A stretch of DNA of 50,071 nucleotides from assembly GCA_030037645.1 (NCBI GenBank), contig JASHQI010000274.1, positions 1-50,071 on the forward strand. The letters run 5' to 3'. Both the position numbers and the translations under genes were made by a program. Under the pieces are notes generated by a model. The model was given only the letters and a program-made list of their open reading frames with translations. It was not told the DNA's origin and made no database searches. This document shows, in pieces, positions 16,635 to 24,870 of the stretch. This DNA comes from Xanthobacteraceae bacterium. GTDB taxonomy: Bacteria; Pseudomonadota; Alphaproteobacteria; Rhizobiales; Xanthobacteraceae. Every line of letters begins with the position of its first letter. Positions within the stretch are counted from its first letter, which is position 1.

Positions 16635-17303
16635 TCAGAATCGGTAATTGATGCCGGCGCGCAACAGATTGGTGTGGAACGACACGTTATCGGTCGTCAG
16701 CAGGCTGCAGCTCGTGCCGCAATTGAACTTGCCGAGATCGACATAAAGATATTCGGCCTTGGCCGACCAGTTGCCGGCAAGCGACATTTCGATGCCGCCG
16801 CCAACCGTCCAACCAGCCTGCGTCGACGTGGCGCCTGCGAAGCCGGGCGTTGAAGCCTGGATATCGCCGAAGGCAAGACCGCCGGTGACGTAGGGCAGGA
16901 AGCGGTCAGCGGCGATACCGAGTCGACCGCGGAACGTGCCGAGCCAATTGTCGCTGGTCTTGCAGCCGGCGGCGCAGGCGTTCGTGGTGGTGCCGTTGAT
17001 GTCGGCCCAGTCGATGTCGCCTTCGAGGCCGGCCACCGCCTGACCGAATTGATAGTTGTAACCGAGCGTGCCGCCGACCAGCCCACCGGAGAGGTCGAAA
17101 TTGCCGGTCGCGGGACTATCCCAGCGCGAGTCGCCCCAGCCACCTCCGCCGTTGATACCGAGATAGAACCCGGTCCAGGAAAAGGGCGGAAGATAAGCCG
17201 GCGCTTTGTAATAATTTTGCGCTGCGGGCGGCGGTAGATCCGCCGCTGCGGCCGCACCCCCCAGCGCCGCCAAGCCGACGAACGCAAGAAACACACGCTT
17301 CAT
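16635..17303 (-). CDS. Outer-membrane beta-barrel protein, Omp25/Omp31-like
   Basis: The 222-residue protein has a signal peptide (cleaved after AAAA, about residue 20), then the FSWTGFYLGINGGGGWG strand typical of small rhizobial barrels. Alternating glycine/aromatic strands follow, and the final strand ends AGINYRF with the terminal phenylalanine needed for Bam-dependent insertion. A small loop has two pairs of cysteines (NACAAGCKTS and NCGTSCSLL). The start has a perfect AAGGAGGT Shine-Dalgarno. A second barrel gene lies upstream on the same strand. Confidence 0.92.
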   Translation of the reverse strand: MKRVFLAFVGLAALGGAAAAADLPPPAAQNYYKAPAYLPPFSWTGFYLGINGGGGWGDSRWDSPATGNFDLSGGLVGGTLGYNYQFGQAVAGLEGDIDWADINGTTTNACAAGCKTSDNWLGTFRGRLGIAADRFLPYVTGGLAFGDIQASTPGFAGATSTQAGWTVGGGIEMSLAGNWSAKAEYLYVDLGKFNCGTSCSLLTTDNVSFHTNLLRAGINYRF

Positions 17304-17621
17304 ATTGACCTCCTTAGAGCGTAGCTTTTCCTATGGTATTCAGAGTAAGAGTCGCGTCTAGTGCTGAAAAGACACAGTTGTTCGCGAATTTTGGCCGACA
17401 TTGTGGCAAAATTAGACTTATAGAGTCACGATTATAGCTAATTATGTCTTAATGTTGACTTTCAAAATAAAAAAAAGACTTATTTTCACAGAATTCATCC
17501 GGACAAAGTTCCATTTGGATGTCGCGTTCCGGCATGCGAAAGAAGGGGGCCCTTGTGCGCGCCAGAAACGGCGAATCGGGGCAAATGTACCGCACTGCGG
17601 CAGGGCCTTCTCGGCGCCCGA
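17304..17621. other. AT-rich promoter region between two outer-membrane genes
   Basis: This 318-bp gap is unusually AT-rich at 17400-17485 compared with the rest of the window, including an A8 run and TTATAGAGTCACGATTATAG. It probably holds the promoter of the downstream barrel gene (start 17303) and the 3' end of the other. A GGGCCC site at 17547-17553 is the only other oddity. No gene is seen. Confidence 0.45.
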
Positions 17622-18215
17622 TCAGAACCGATAGTTGAGACCCAAGCGTAGCAGGTTCGCGGCAAGGCCGTTGCTGGTGCCGGTCAGCGTAAAATTGGCG
17701 TTCGTCAGGTCGAGGTAAAGCCACTCGGCCTTAGCCGACCAATTGGCGCTTAGGCCGACCTCGACCCCGCCGCCGGCCGCAAATCCGAACTTGGTATGGT
17801 CTTCGCTTAAGCTCCCGAGATTGGCGCTCAATTCGCCGTAACCCAAGCCCGCTGTCCCGAACAGGAGGACGTTACCCAACGCGACACCGGCGCGCCCGCG
17901 CACCGTTCCGAACCAGGGATTGGAGAACCGCGAAGCCGCGAAGCTCTCACCGGCAGCGGATAGGTTGATGTCGGTCTCGCCGCCGAACACGAACGCGCCA
18001 TTTTGCCAGTTATAGCCGGCTTCGGCGCCACCGGCGAAGCCCGAGGGTTTAGTCGGGCTGTTGCTCACGGTGCCCCATTCATAACCTGCAGTGCCGCCTA
18101 GATAAGGGCCTGCCCAGCTATAGGCGCTGAGGGGGGCGGCCACGGTGTAGTAATCGGCAGCAAGCGCCATGGTCGTCATGGCAAGCGATACAACCGCAGC
18201 GACGAATATCTTCAT
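17622..18215 (-). CDS. Second outer-membrane beta-barrel protein, Omp25-like
   Basis: The 197-residue protein begins MKIFVAAVVSLAMTTMALAA, a signal peptide, followed by YSWAGPYLGGTAGYEWG and barrel strands including GYNWQNGAFVFGGETDINLS and NWSAKAEWLYLDL. It ends LGLNYRF with the C-terminal phenylalanine. It resembles the neighbouring barrel in plan (same NWSAKAE..YLD and L..GxNYRF ends) but is diverged enough to be an old duplication. Porin-like, structural or adhesive roles are possible. Confidence 0.9.
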   Translation of the reverse strand: MKIFVAAVVSLAMTTMALAADYYTVAAPLSAYSWAGPYLGGTAGYEWGTVSNSPTKPSGFAGGAEAGYNWQNGAFVFGGETDINLSAAGESFAASRFSNPWFGTVRGRAGVALGNVLLFGTAGLGYGELSANLGSLSEDHTKFGFAAGGGVEVGLSANWSAKAEWLYLDLTNANFTLTGTSNGLAANLLRLGLNYRF

Positions 18216-18432
18216 GCCGTTCTTTCCGACGTGTCACAGTGTGGAGTTAGAAGGTCTTTCAATTTTGTAGAATTTATCGCGACATGTCGGTTAAGCGTTC
18301 ATGAACTGCTAAGTATTTCCAAGAAGACGCCGTTAACGAAGTCTATATTGGCGACATCGCGGTCATTGGCCTCGCGTCGACGCATTCGGCCACCCTGGCT
18401 CTGCGCCAACGCAAAGATTACGTTGCCGGCAC

Positions 18433-20571
18433 ATGAGCGATCCGAAAAAGGAAATCGAGCCTGAGGTCGAGATTGCCGAGGAGGACGAAGAGCAATCTTT
18501 GCCTGAAGCGGACGAGGCCGATTCCGCCAAGCTTGGTCTCGATGAGGACGACACTTCCCTGGCCGCCGGCCGGGCCGCCGTTATTCGATACGGCAAGCTC
18601 GCGCCGGCTCGGCCGGGTGTTTATCGCATGATCGATGCGCGCGGCGACGTGCTCTATGTCGGCAAGGCGAAAAACGTCAAAAAGCGCATCGCCGCCTATG
18701 CCCGTCCGACCGGCCTCGACACCCGCATCGAGCGCATGATCGCGGCGACCCGCACGCTCGAATTCGTCGTCACCCGCACCGAGACCGAAGCGCTGCTGCT
18801 CGAGGCCAATCTGATCAAGCGGCTGCGGCCGCGCTTCAACGTGGTTCTGCGCGACGATAAATCGTTTCCCTATATTCTGATCACATCCGACCACTGGGCG
18901 CCGCAAATTCTAAAGCATCGCGGCGCCCGCACGCGGCAGGGTCACTATTACGGTCCGTTCGCTTCGGTCTGGGCCGTCAACCGCACGATCAACGCGTTGC
19001 AGCGCGCATTCCTGTTGCGCTCGTGCAGCGATGCCTTCTTCGAGAGCCGTACTCGGCCGTGCCTGCTCTATCAGATCAAGCGTTGCTCCGCCCCATGCAC
19101 CAAGCAGATCGACTTTCCGGATTACGCCGTGCTGGTGCGCGAAGCCAATGCGTTCTTGTCCGGCCGCAGCAAGACGGTCAAGGACGAGCTCGCCGGCGAA
19201 ATGGAAAAGGCGTCGGCCGCGCTCGATTTCGAGCGCGCAGCGATCTACCGCGATCGCTTGGCCGCTCTCTCGGCGATCCAATCGCATCAGGGTGTCAATC
19301 CGCGCGGCGTCGAGGAGGCCGACGTTTTTGCCATTCATCAACAGGGCGGATTTTCCTGCGTCGAAGTGTTTTTTTTCCGCACCGGGCAGAACTGGGGCAA
19401 TCGCGCTTATTTTCCCAAGGCCGATCGTTCGCTCGACGCCGGCGAAATTCTTTCGGCGTTTCTTGCGCAGTTCTATGACGACAAGCCCGCGCCGCACTTG
19501 ATCCTGCTGTCGCACGAGATCGACGACCGTGCGCTGCTTGCCGAAGCGCTCAGCACCAAAAGCGGCCGCAAGATCGCGGTCTTGGCGCCGCAGCGCGGCG
19601 AAAAGAAGGATTTAATCGAGCATGCGCTGGCCAATGCGCGCGAGGCGCTCGGCCGCAAGCTTGCCGAGACGTCGTCGCAGGAGAAGCTATTGCGTCAGCT
19701 CGCCGAGACCTTCGGCCTGCCGCGGGTGCCACGGCGCATCGAGGTCTACGATAACAGCCACATCCTGGGCTCGAATGCGGTGGGCGCCATGGTCGTTGCC
19801 GGATCGGACGGCTTCCGCAAGGGCCAGTATCGCAAATTCAACATCCGCTCGAGCGACCTCGCTCCGGGCGATGATTTTGCGATGATGCGTGAGGTTTTGC
19901 AGCGCCGCTTCAAGCGGCTGATCGCCGAAGCGCCGCGCGGGCCGGACCATGCAAAATCCGGTACTTCAGCCTCCCCTGAAAGGGAAGGGTCGGATCGCCA
20001 AGGGCGATTGGGGGAGGGGTCCGTTGCGACGTTGACCTCCACCCGACAGCCTTCGGCTGTCGATCTCCCCGTTTCCGGGGGAGGAAACGATACGGCCTCC
20101 ACGCTGGAAGACGAATCTCCCTGGCCCGATTTGGTGCTGATCGACGGCGGCCAGGGACAGCTCAACGTGGCGCGCCAGGTCCTCGGCGAGCTCGGCGCCG
20201 ACGTTCCTCTCGTCGCCATAGCCAAGGGGCCGGATCGCGATGCCGGTCGCGAAACCTTCTTCCTCCCCGGCCGCGACTCGTTCAAGCTACCGCCGCGCGA
20301 CCCGGTGCTCTATTTTGTCGAACGGCTGCGCGATGAGGCCCATCGCTTTGCCGTCGGTTCTCATCGGGTGCGACGCGCGCGCGATCTGCGCGAGGCTGGT
20401 CTGCAGGAGATCGCGGGAATCGGACCGATGCGCAAGCGTGCACTGCTGCATCACTTTGGCACGCTCAAGGCCATCGAGCGCGCTTCGGTCACGGACCTGA
20501 CTCGGGTCGATGGTATCAGTGCTGAAACGGCGCGACGGATCTACGCGTTTTTCCATGACGGAGCGACGTAG
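18433..20571 (+). CDS. uvrC: Excinuclease ABC subunit UvrC (with in-frame repeat insert)
   Basis: UvrC makes both incisions in nucleotide excision repair with UvrAB. Domains in order: an acidic N-terminal extension (residues 1-45), the GIY-YIG nuclease ([21 protein letters not shown], 60-80), a cysteine cluster ([13 protein letters not shown]), the UVR UvrB-binding helix pair ([19 protein letters not shown]), the RNase-H-like nuclease ([20 protein letters not shown] and [11 protein letters not shown]) and a C-terminal helix-hairpin-helix ([17 protein letters not shown]). At 712 residues it is longer than usual, partly because a 115-bp palindromic repeat (19970-20084) is inserted in frame between the two halves of the second nuclease domain. 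Confidence 0.96.
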   Translation: MSDPKKEIEPEVEIAEEDEEQSLPEADEADSAKLGLDEDDTSLAAGRAAVIRYGKLAPARPGVYRMIDARGDVLYVGKAKNVKKRIAAYARPTGLDTRIERMIAATRTLEFVVTRTETEALLLEANLIKRLRPRFNVVLRDDKSFPYILITSDHWAPQILKHRGARTRQGHYYGPFASVWAVNRTINALQRAFLLRSCSDAFFESRTRPCLLYQIKRCSAPCTKQIDFPDYAVLVREANAFLSGRSKTVKDELAGEMEKASAALDFERAAIYRDRLAALSAIQSHQGVNPRGVEEADVFAIHQQGGFSCVEVFFFRTGQNWGNRAYFPKADRSLDAGEILSAFLAQFYDDKPAPHLILLSHEIDDRALLAEALSTKSGRKIAVLAPQRGEKKDLIEHALANAREALGRKLAETSSQEKLLRQLAETFGLPRVPRRIEVYDNSHILGSNAVGAMVVAGSDGFRKGQYRKFNIRSSDLAPGDDFAMMREVLQRRFKRLIAEAPRGPDHAKSGTSASPEREGSDRQGRLGEGSVATLTSTRQPSAVDLPVSGGGNDTASTLEDESPWPDLVLIDGGQGQLNVARQVLGELGADVPLVAIAKGPDRDAGRETFFLPGRDSFKLPPRDPVLYFVERLRDEAHRFAVGSHRVRRARDLREAGLQEIAGIGPMRKRALLHHFGTLKAIERASVTDLTRVDGISAETARRIYAFFHDGAT
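19970..20084. repeat. Family A palindromic repeat, in frame inside uvrC
   Basis: The element starts CCTCCCCTGAAAGGGAAGGG and ends CTCCCCGTTTCCGGGGGAGG, with an internal perfect hairpin GACAGCC-TTC-GGCTGTC. It encodes about UvrC residues 513-551 (through [12 protein letters not shown]) with no stop and keeps the frame. Related copies are at 34414-34543 in dnaE2 and, sharing the CCCTGAAAGGG end, at 37171-37259 in imuA. Confidence 0.88.
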
Positions 20572-20783
20572 CGCCCGCTCCGGGAATAGTCCCGAACGTA
20601 AGCCGCTGCGGGTACAGCTTTTGAAGGGATATTGCTGCGAGAAACTCGGGGGCGCGTCGAGCATCGGAACACGGCAATGCGGATCGGTGACATCGGGTTG
20701 AAACCACTTCGTCTATGCGCCAATGCCCTGATGGGCGAAGTCCGGGCCTGTCGGCGGGTTCGCAGCGGCGCTATGGTGCAGCC

Positions 20784-21407
20784 ATGAATTCGACCACAAC
20801 GACGACACCGGGACCGCTGCGCGCCAATCCGCTCGCGCTTCCCAATATTCTGACCTACGGCCGCATTGTTGCCATCCCTATCGTGGTCGGTTGCATGTTC
20901 TGGCAAAACATCCTGCACGGCGGCCTGTGGCTGCGCTGGGTGGCGCTCGCCGTCTTCATCGCCGCCGGTGTTTCCGATTTTCTCGATGGTTATTTTGCCC
21001 GCATGTTGAGCCAGCAATCCTCGCTCGGCCGTATGCTCGACCCGATCGCGGATAAGCTTTTGGTTTCGTCTTGCCTGTTGATGCTGGCCGCGGAAAGCAC
21101 CATCCACGGCTGGGCGCTGTTCGCGGCGGTCGTCATCTTGTGCCGCGAGATCCTGGTCTCGGGCTTGCGCGAATACCTCGCGGAGCTGCGAGTGAGCGTG
21201 CCGGTGACGCGGCTTGCCAAATGGAAGACCACGCTGCAACTCGTCGCCGTCGGCTTTTTGATCTGTGGCGAAGCCGGCGACGCCATCGTGCCGGTGGTCA
21301 CACGGATTGGTATCACGCTGCTTTGGCTCTCAGCGTTGCTAACGCTCTACACCGGGTGGGATTATTTGCAGGCGGGGCTGAATCATCTCTACCAGGAGGA
21401 TGCGTGA
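20784..21407 (+). CDS. pgsA: CDP-diacylglycerol--glycerol-3-phosphate 3-phosphatidyltransferase
   Basis: PgsA makes phosphatidylglycerophosphate, the first committed step to phosphatidylglycerol and cardiolipin, in the inner membrane. The CDP-alcohol phosphotransferase signature DFLDGYFAR...GRMLDPIADKL is complete, with all the conserved Asp, Gly and Arg residues, and several membrane helices follow. The ATG at 20784 gives 207 residues. It follows uvrC by 212 bp and overlaps moaD, the usual alphaproteobacterial uvrC-pgsA-moaD-moaE order. Confidence 0.95.
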   Translation: MNSTTTTTPGPLRANPLALPNILTYGRIVAIPIVVGCMFWQNILHGGLWLRWVALAVFIAAGVSDFLDGYFARMLSQQSSLGRMLDPIADKLLVSSCLLMLAAESTIHGWALFAAVVILCREILVSGLREYLAELRVSVPVTRLAKWKTTLQLVAVGFLICGEAGDAIVPVVTRIGITLLWLSALLTLYTGWDYLQAGLNHLYQEDA

Positions 21408-21655
21408 AGGTTCTGTATTTCGCCTGGGTTCGCGAGCGCGTCGGCAAGGCTGAGGAACAGCTCGACCCACCGCCGGGAATTGCGACCGTCGGCGAACTCA
21501 TGGCCTGGCTGGCGCAGCGTGGCGAGCAGTACGCTTATGCGTTCGAAAACCCGAAAGTGATCCGGGCCGCGATCGACAGGAGCCACGTGCGCGCCGATGC
21601 CAAGATCGCAGGCGCTGCGGAAATTGCCTTCTTTCCGCCGATGACCGGAGGATGA
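21404..21655 (+). CDS. moaD: Molybdopterin synthase small subunit MoaD
   Basis: MoaD is a ubiquitin-like sulfur carrier whose C-terminal Gly-Gly receives sulfur for molybdopterin. The 83-residue protein begins MKVLYFAWVRERVG and ends FFPPMTGG, the exact Gly-Gly end required. The start is GTG at 21404, overlapping the pgsA stop, with a perfect AGGAGGA 3 nt upstream. It overlaps moaE by 4 bp. Confidence 0.95.
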   Translation: MKVLYFAWVRERVGKAEEQLDPPPGIATVGELMAWLAQRGEQYAYAFENPKVIRAAIDRSHVRADAKIAGAAEIAFFPPMTGG

Positions 21656-22164
21656 GCGTATTAGTGAAGCGCCTGATGATGACGACAACCATCCGCCTGC
21701 AACGTGAACCTTTCGACGTCAACGCCGAAGTGGCGGCGTTGATAAGCGACCGCACCGACATCGGCGCCGTCGTGACGTTCACCGGACAATGTCGTGCCGA
21801 TGAGAACGGCGAGCCGATCGCCGCGCTCACGCTCGAACACTATCCAGGCATGGCTGAGACGGAGATTGCCCGTCACGCCGACGAAGCACAGGCGCGTTGG
21901 CCGCTCCTTGGCGTCACCGTGATCCACCGTTACGGGCGGCTCGTGCCAGGCGACGGCATCGTTCTTGTCGCGACCGCATCGAGCCATCGGCAAGCGGCGT
22001 TCGCCGCTGCGGCGTTTCTGATGGATTACCTGAAGACGCGCGCGCCGTTCTGGAAGCAGGTCGAAAAGGCTTCGGGAACAGCTTGGGTCGACGCCAAGGC
22101 TGCCGACGACGCGGCTGCTGATCGGTGGGCTGCACCGCCGCGGCAACGCGAAGCCGCAAAATAA
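21652..22164 (+). CDS. moaE: Molybdopterin synthase large subunit MoaE
   Basis: MoaE converts precursor Z to molybdopterin using sulfur from MoaD. The 170-residue protein has the family segments GAVVTFTGQCRADENGEPIA, LEHYPGMAE, VTVIHRYGRLVPGD and SSHRQAAFAAAAFLMDYLK, with the active-site lysine region LKTRAPFWKQ. Its ATG overlaps the moaD stop (ATGA). It is convergent with the DUF3551 gene, 10 bp away. Confidence 0.96.
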   Translation: MSVLVKRLMMTTTIRLQREPFDVNAEVAALISDRTDIGAVVTFTGQCRADENGEPIAALTLEHYPGMAETEIARHADEAQARWPLLGVTVIHRYGRLVPGDGIVLVATASSHRQAAFAAAAFLMDYLKTRAPFWKQVEKASGTAWVDAKAADDAAADRWAAPPRQREAAK

Positions 22165-22174
22165 GACGTTAGCG

Positions 22175-22444
22175 CTACTGCCACTGGCCCGGCGCCGGCG
22201 CACCAGCCCGAGGCGGAGTTGCTCGCCAGGCCGGGTTCAGGCTGCAAAAGCCCCGATTGCCCGCAACCACATTCGGCGCGCACTCTTGAGCCGAACGGTA
22301 GATGCAGTCCCATTCGATAGCGCCGGCCCCGATTTGTTGAACCGCGCACCAGCGCTCGTCGCCGAAGCGTTGGGCGTGGCTGGGCGAGTTAGCAGCACAG
22401 ACTATGACCGCCAGGGCAGCGCCTGAGAGCAAAAATCGCATCAT
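22175..22444 (-). CDS. DUF3551 family small secreted protein
   Basis: The 89-residue product has a signal peptide (MMRFLLSGAALAVIVCAANS, cleaved after SHA) and a mature domain with RWCAVQQIGAGAIEWDCIYR, SAQECAPNV and NRGFCSLNPAW. Four cysteines in this spacing are the mark of DUF3551, a family expanded in Bradyrhizobium-like genomes. The start ATG at 22444 has AAGGTGG 5 nt upstream; a GTG at 22453 is a less likely alternative. Function is unknown. Confidence 0.85.
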   Translation of the reverse strand: MMRFLLSGAALAVIVCAANSPSHAQRFGDERWCAVQQIGAGAIEWDCIYRSAQECAPNVVAGNRGFCSLNPAWRATPPRAGAPAPGQWQ

Positions 22445-22465
22445 GGGGTCCACCTTGATTCTGCT

Positions 22466-23356
22466 CTACGCCGCCGCGGCTTTGCCTTTCGGCTGCACTT
22501 CGGCGGTGTAGTCGCTCATCAGTTGCTGCGTGATACGACCGGGCGTGAACTTCCAGTCGGCGATTTCGGAAACGGCGGTCACCTCGGCGGCGGTTCCGGT
22601 GATGAAGCACTCTGAGAAGTTCGACAGCTCCTCGGGCAGGATTCGACGCTCGATCACCTCGATATTGCGTCGGCGCGCAAGCTCCATCGCAGTCGCGCGC
22701 GTGATGCCGGCGAGGAAGCAGTCGGCGATCGGCGTGTGGATTTTGCCGTCCTTGATGAAGAAGATATTGGCGCCGGTGCACTCGGCGACGCGATCTTGCC
22801 AGTCCAGCATCATGGCGTCGGCATAGCCGCGCGTTTCGGCGCGATGCTTGGAAACGGTGCAGATCATGTAGAGACCCGCCGCCTTGGCCAGGCACGGCGC
22901 CGTCCTGGGGTCCGGACGGCGATATTCGGCGAGGTCGAGCCGAATCCCCTTCAGGCGCTGTGCTGGATCGAAATAACTCGGCCATTCCCAGGTGGCGACT
23001 GCAAGATGGATTTTGTTGTTCTGCGCCGAGACACCGAGCGCTTCCGAGCCTCGCCAAGCGATCGCCCGCACATAGGCTTCCTTTTGATTGTTCCTGTCGA
23101 GGACCAGCCGCTTGGCGGTGTCGATTTCGGTCACGGAATAGGGGATTTCGAAGTCGAGAACACGTGCCGACCGCTTGAGGCGCTCGCTATGTGCCGTGCC
23201 CTTGAAGATCGTCCCGCCATAAGCCCGCTCGCCTTCAAACACGCAGCTTGCGTAATGCAGCCCGTGGGTGAGGACGTTGATTTTGCAGTCGGCCGTTGGA
23301 ATGAGGCTGCCGTCGAGCCAGATCAGGTCGGGGCGTTGGTCGAAGGGCGCTGCCAT
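22466..23356 (-). CDS. ilvE: Branched-chain amino acid aminotransferase
   Basis: IlvE transaminates the last step of leucine, isoleucine and valine synthesis with pyridoxal phosphate. The fold-type IV signature is complete: HGLHYASCVFEGERAYGG, the PLP lysine in CLAKAAGLY (Lys158), and EATGAN-like ECTGANIFFIKDG. From the ATG at 23356 (MAAPFDQRPDLIWLDG) the length is 296. GGGAGG stands only 2 nt before this ATG, with AAGGG slightly farther. A frame extension to 23386 adds ten atypical residues. It is divergent from the MarR gene, sharing a 206-bp control region. Confidence 0.94.
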   Translation of the reverse strand: MAAPFDQRPDLIWLDGSLIPTADCKINVLTHGLHYASCVFEGERAYGGTIFKGTAHSERLKRSARVLDFEIPYSVTEIDTAKRLVLDRNNQKEAYVRAIAWRGSEALGVSAQNNKIHLAVATWEWPSYFDPAQRLKGIRLDLAEYRRPDPRTAPCLAKAAGLYMICTVSKHRAETRGYADAMMLDWQDRVAECTGANIFFIKDGKIHTPIADCFLAGITRATAMELARRRNIEVIERRILPEELSNFSECFITGTAAEVTAVSEIADWKFTPGRITQQLMSDYTAEVQPKGKAAAA

Positions 23357-23544
23357 GGCATTGCCTCCCTTACGTAAATTGTTCATCCCCGGCCGGCTTT
23401 TTGCGTCGGGGCGGGACTCCCGGTATGGTCACGATCGCTCTATGAGAGCGCCCTTTAGGGCTGGACGCAACGTTGCGCTGGGGTGTGCGGCAGCGATGCT
23501 ACGGCGAGATCGCGCCTCTGGGGTTAACAACCAAATCTAAATAT

Positions 23545-23559
23545 GTCAATAGTATTGAC
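23545..23559. promoter_or_regulatory. Candidate MarR operator
   Basis: GTCAATAGTATTGAC is a perfect inverted repeat with 6-bp arms and a 3-nt centre, ending 3 nt before the MarR start codon in the divergent ilvE-marR gap. MarR dimers bind such palindromes and usually autoregulate, so this is the natural operator candidate. It overlaps the ribosome-binding region of the gene. Confidence 0.6.
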
Positions 23560-23562
23560 CTA

Positions 23563-24132
23563 ATGGCTGATATCAGCATCACGACAGCAAGAGACCGACG
23601 CCCGGCTGCCGAAGCCGCCGAGACTTCCCCGGCGCAGCTTGAACCGTACTGGGACCTCATCGAGCTGTTGTTCTTCGCCTATCGCGATTTCGTCGGCGAC
23701 CCCGATGAAGTGCTGGCGCGGCTTGGCTTCGGGCGCGCGCACCACCGCGTTCTGCATTTTGTCAATCGCAATCCCGGCATGAAGGTCGCCGACCTGCTCG
23801 ATATTTTGAAGATCACCAAGCAATCGCTCGGCCGCGTGCTCAAGCAGCTCATCGACGACGGCTACATTGTTCAGAAGGAGGGCGCTAACGATCGCCGTCA
23901 GCGGCTGCTCTATGTGACGGCCTCGGGCGAAGCGCTGGCGATGAAGCTCGCGGGGCTGCAGACCACTCGCATTGCGCGCGTGCTCGGCGAGTTGGACCCC
24001 GGCGCGCATGAGGCGGCGCGGCGCTTTCTCGCCGGCATGATCGACGCTGGCGATCGTGATCGCGTGCTGCGCATGATTGCACATGCCGACCGCGCCCGGC
24101 TGCAGCGTCGCGATAGCGACTCACGGCGATGA
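23563..24132 (+). CDS. MarR-family transcriptional regulator (PetP-like)
   Basis: The 189-residue protein has a winged-helix MarR core: FVNRNPGMKVADLLDILKIT, KQSLGRVLKQLIDDGYIVQK and the wing NDRRQRLLYVTASGE. The start ATG at 23563 gives MADISITTARDRR. It is followed by an OmpR-type response regulator with a 4-bp overlap and then a kinase. The MarR-plus-regulator pair resembles PetP-PetR of Rhodobacter capsulatus, but no cytochrome bc1 genes are nearby, so the target is unknown. Confidence 0.9.
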   Translation: MADISITTARDRRPAAEAAETSPAQLEPYWDLIELLFFAYRDFVGDPDEVLARLGFGRAHHRVLHFVNRNPGMKVADLLDILKITKQSLGRVLKQLIDDGYIVQKEGANDRRQRLLYVTASGEALAMKLAGLQTTRIARVLGELDPGAHEAARRFLAGMIDAGDRDRVLRMIAHADRARLQRRDSDSRR

Positions 24133-24839
24133 CGGTCGCAAAGTCGGCCCAAAATCCGGCTGATGATGCGCCACACTTGCTGGTGGTCGATGACGATCGT
24201 CGAATTCGAGATTTGCTGCTGCGCTTCCTGGTCGGCGAAGGCTACCGCGTGTCGACGGCCGAGACCGCGGGGGAGGCCAGAGCCAAGCTTGAGGGCTTGA
24301 AGTTTGATTTGTTGATCGTCGATGTGATGATGCCGGGCGAGAATGGGTTCGAGCTTACGCGTGCGATCCGCTCCGGATCGGTGGTGCCGATCCTGATGCT
24401 GACGGCGCGTGACGGGAAGGAAAGCCGGATCAAGGGCCTCGAAATCGGCGCCGACGACTACCTGGCCAAGCCGTTCGAGCCGCGTGAGCTGTCGTTGCGG
24501 GTCGCCAATATTCTCAAGCGCGCCAAACCGCCTCTGGCGACACACGCGCCATCGATTCGCTTCGGCCCGTTCGTGTTCCACCTTGCAAGCGGCGAGCTGC
24601 GCCGCGGCGAAGTGGCAATCCGACTTACCGACCGCGAGCGCGAAATGCTGCGCGTGCTCACCGCAAGCGTTGGCGAGACGGTACCACGTCAGGCGCTTGC
24701 CGGTAACGGCGGCGGCGGCGAGCGCACAGTGGACGTGCAGGTCAACCGTTTGCGGCGCAAGATCGAGCGCGATCCGGCCAACCCTCTCATCGTGCAGACC
24801 GTGCGCGGCATTGGCTACCGGCTGGTGGCGACATATTAA
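24129..24839 (+). CDS. OmpR-family response regulator (PetR-like)
   Basis: The 236-residue protein has a receiver domain with the acidic pocket VVDDDRRIRD, phosphoacceptor Asp65 in LLIVDVMMPGENGFEL and Lys in LAKPFEPREL, then an OmpR winged helix (ERTVDVQVNRLRRKIERDP, VRGIGYRLVATY). It overlaps the MarR stop by 4 bp and is followed by its likely kinase 31 bp downstream. The three genes form one operon. Confidence 0.94.
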   Translation: MTVAKSAQNPADDAPHLLVVDDDRRIRDLLLRFLVGEGYRVSTAETAGEARAKLEGLKFDLLIVDVMMPGENGFELTRAIRSGSVVPILMLTARDGKESRIKGLEIGADDYLAKPFEPRELSLRVANILKRAKPPLATHAPSIRFGPFVFHLASGELRRGEVAIRLTDREREMLRVLTASVGETVPRQALAGNGGGGERTVDVQVNRLRRKIERDPANPLIVQTVRGIGYRLVATY

Positions 24840-24870
24840 GCGTTAAGCGGCGCCAACGTTGGTTTTGGCA

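Noticed and set aside
18216..18432. LexA box upstream of uvrC
   Set aside because: GTTC half-sites occur but none are spaced by seven bases, so SOS control of uvrC is not supported here.
20572..20783. Possible small gene between uvrC and pgsA
   Set aside because: Short frames are present but lack a Shine-Dalgarno and have no coding character.
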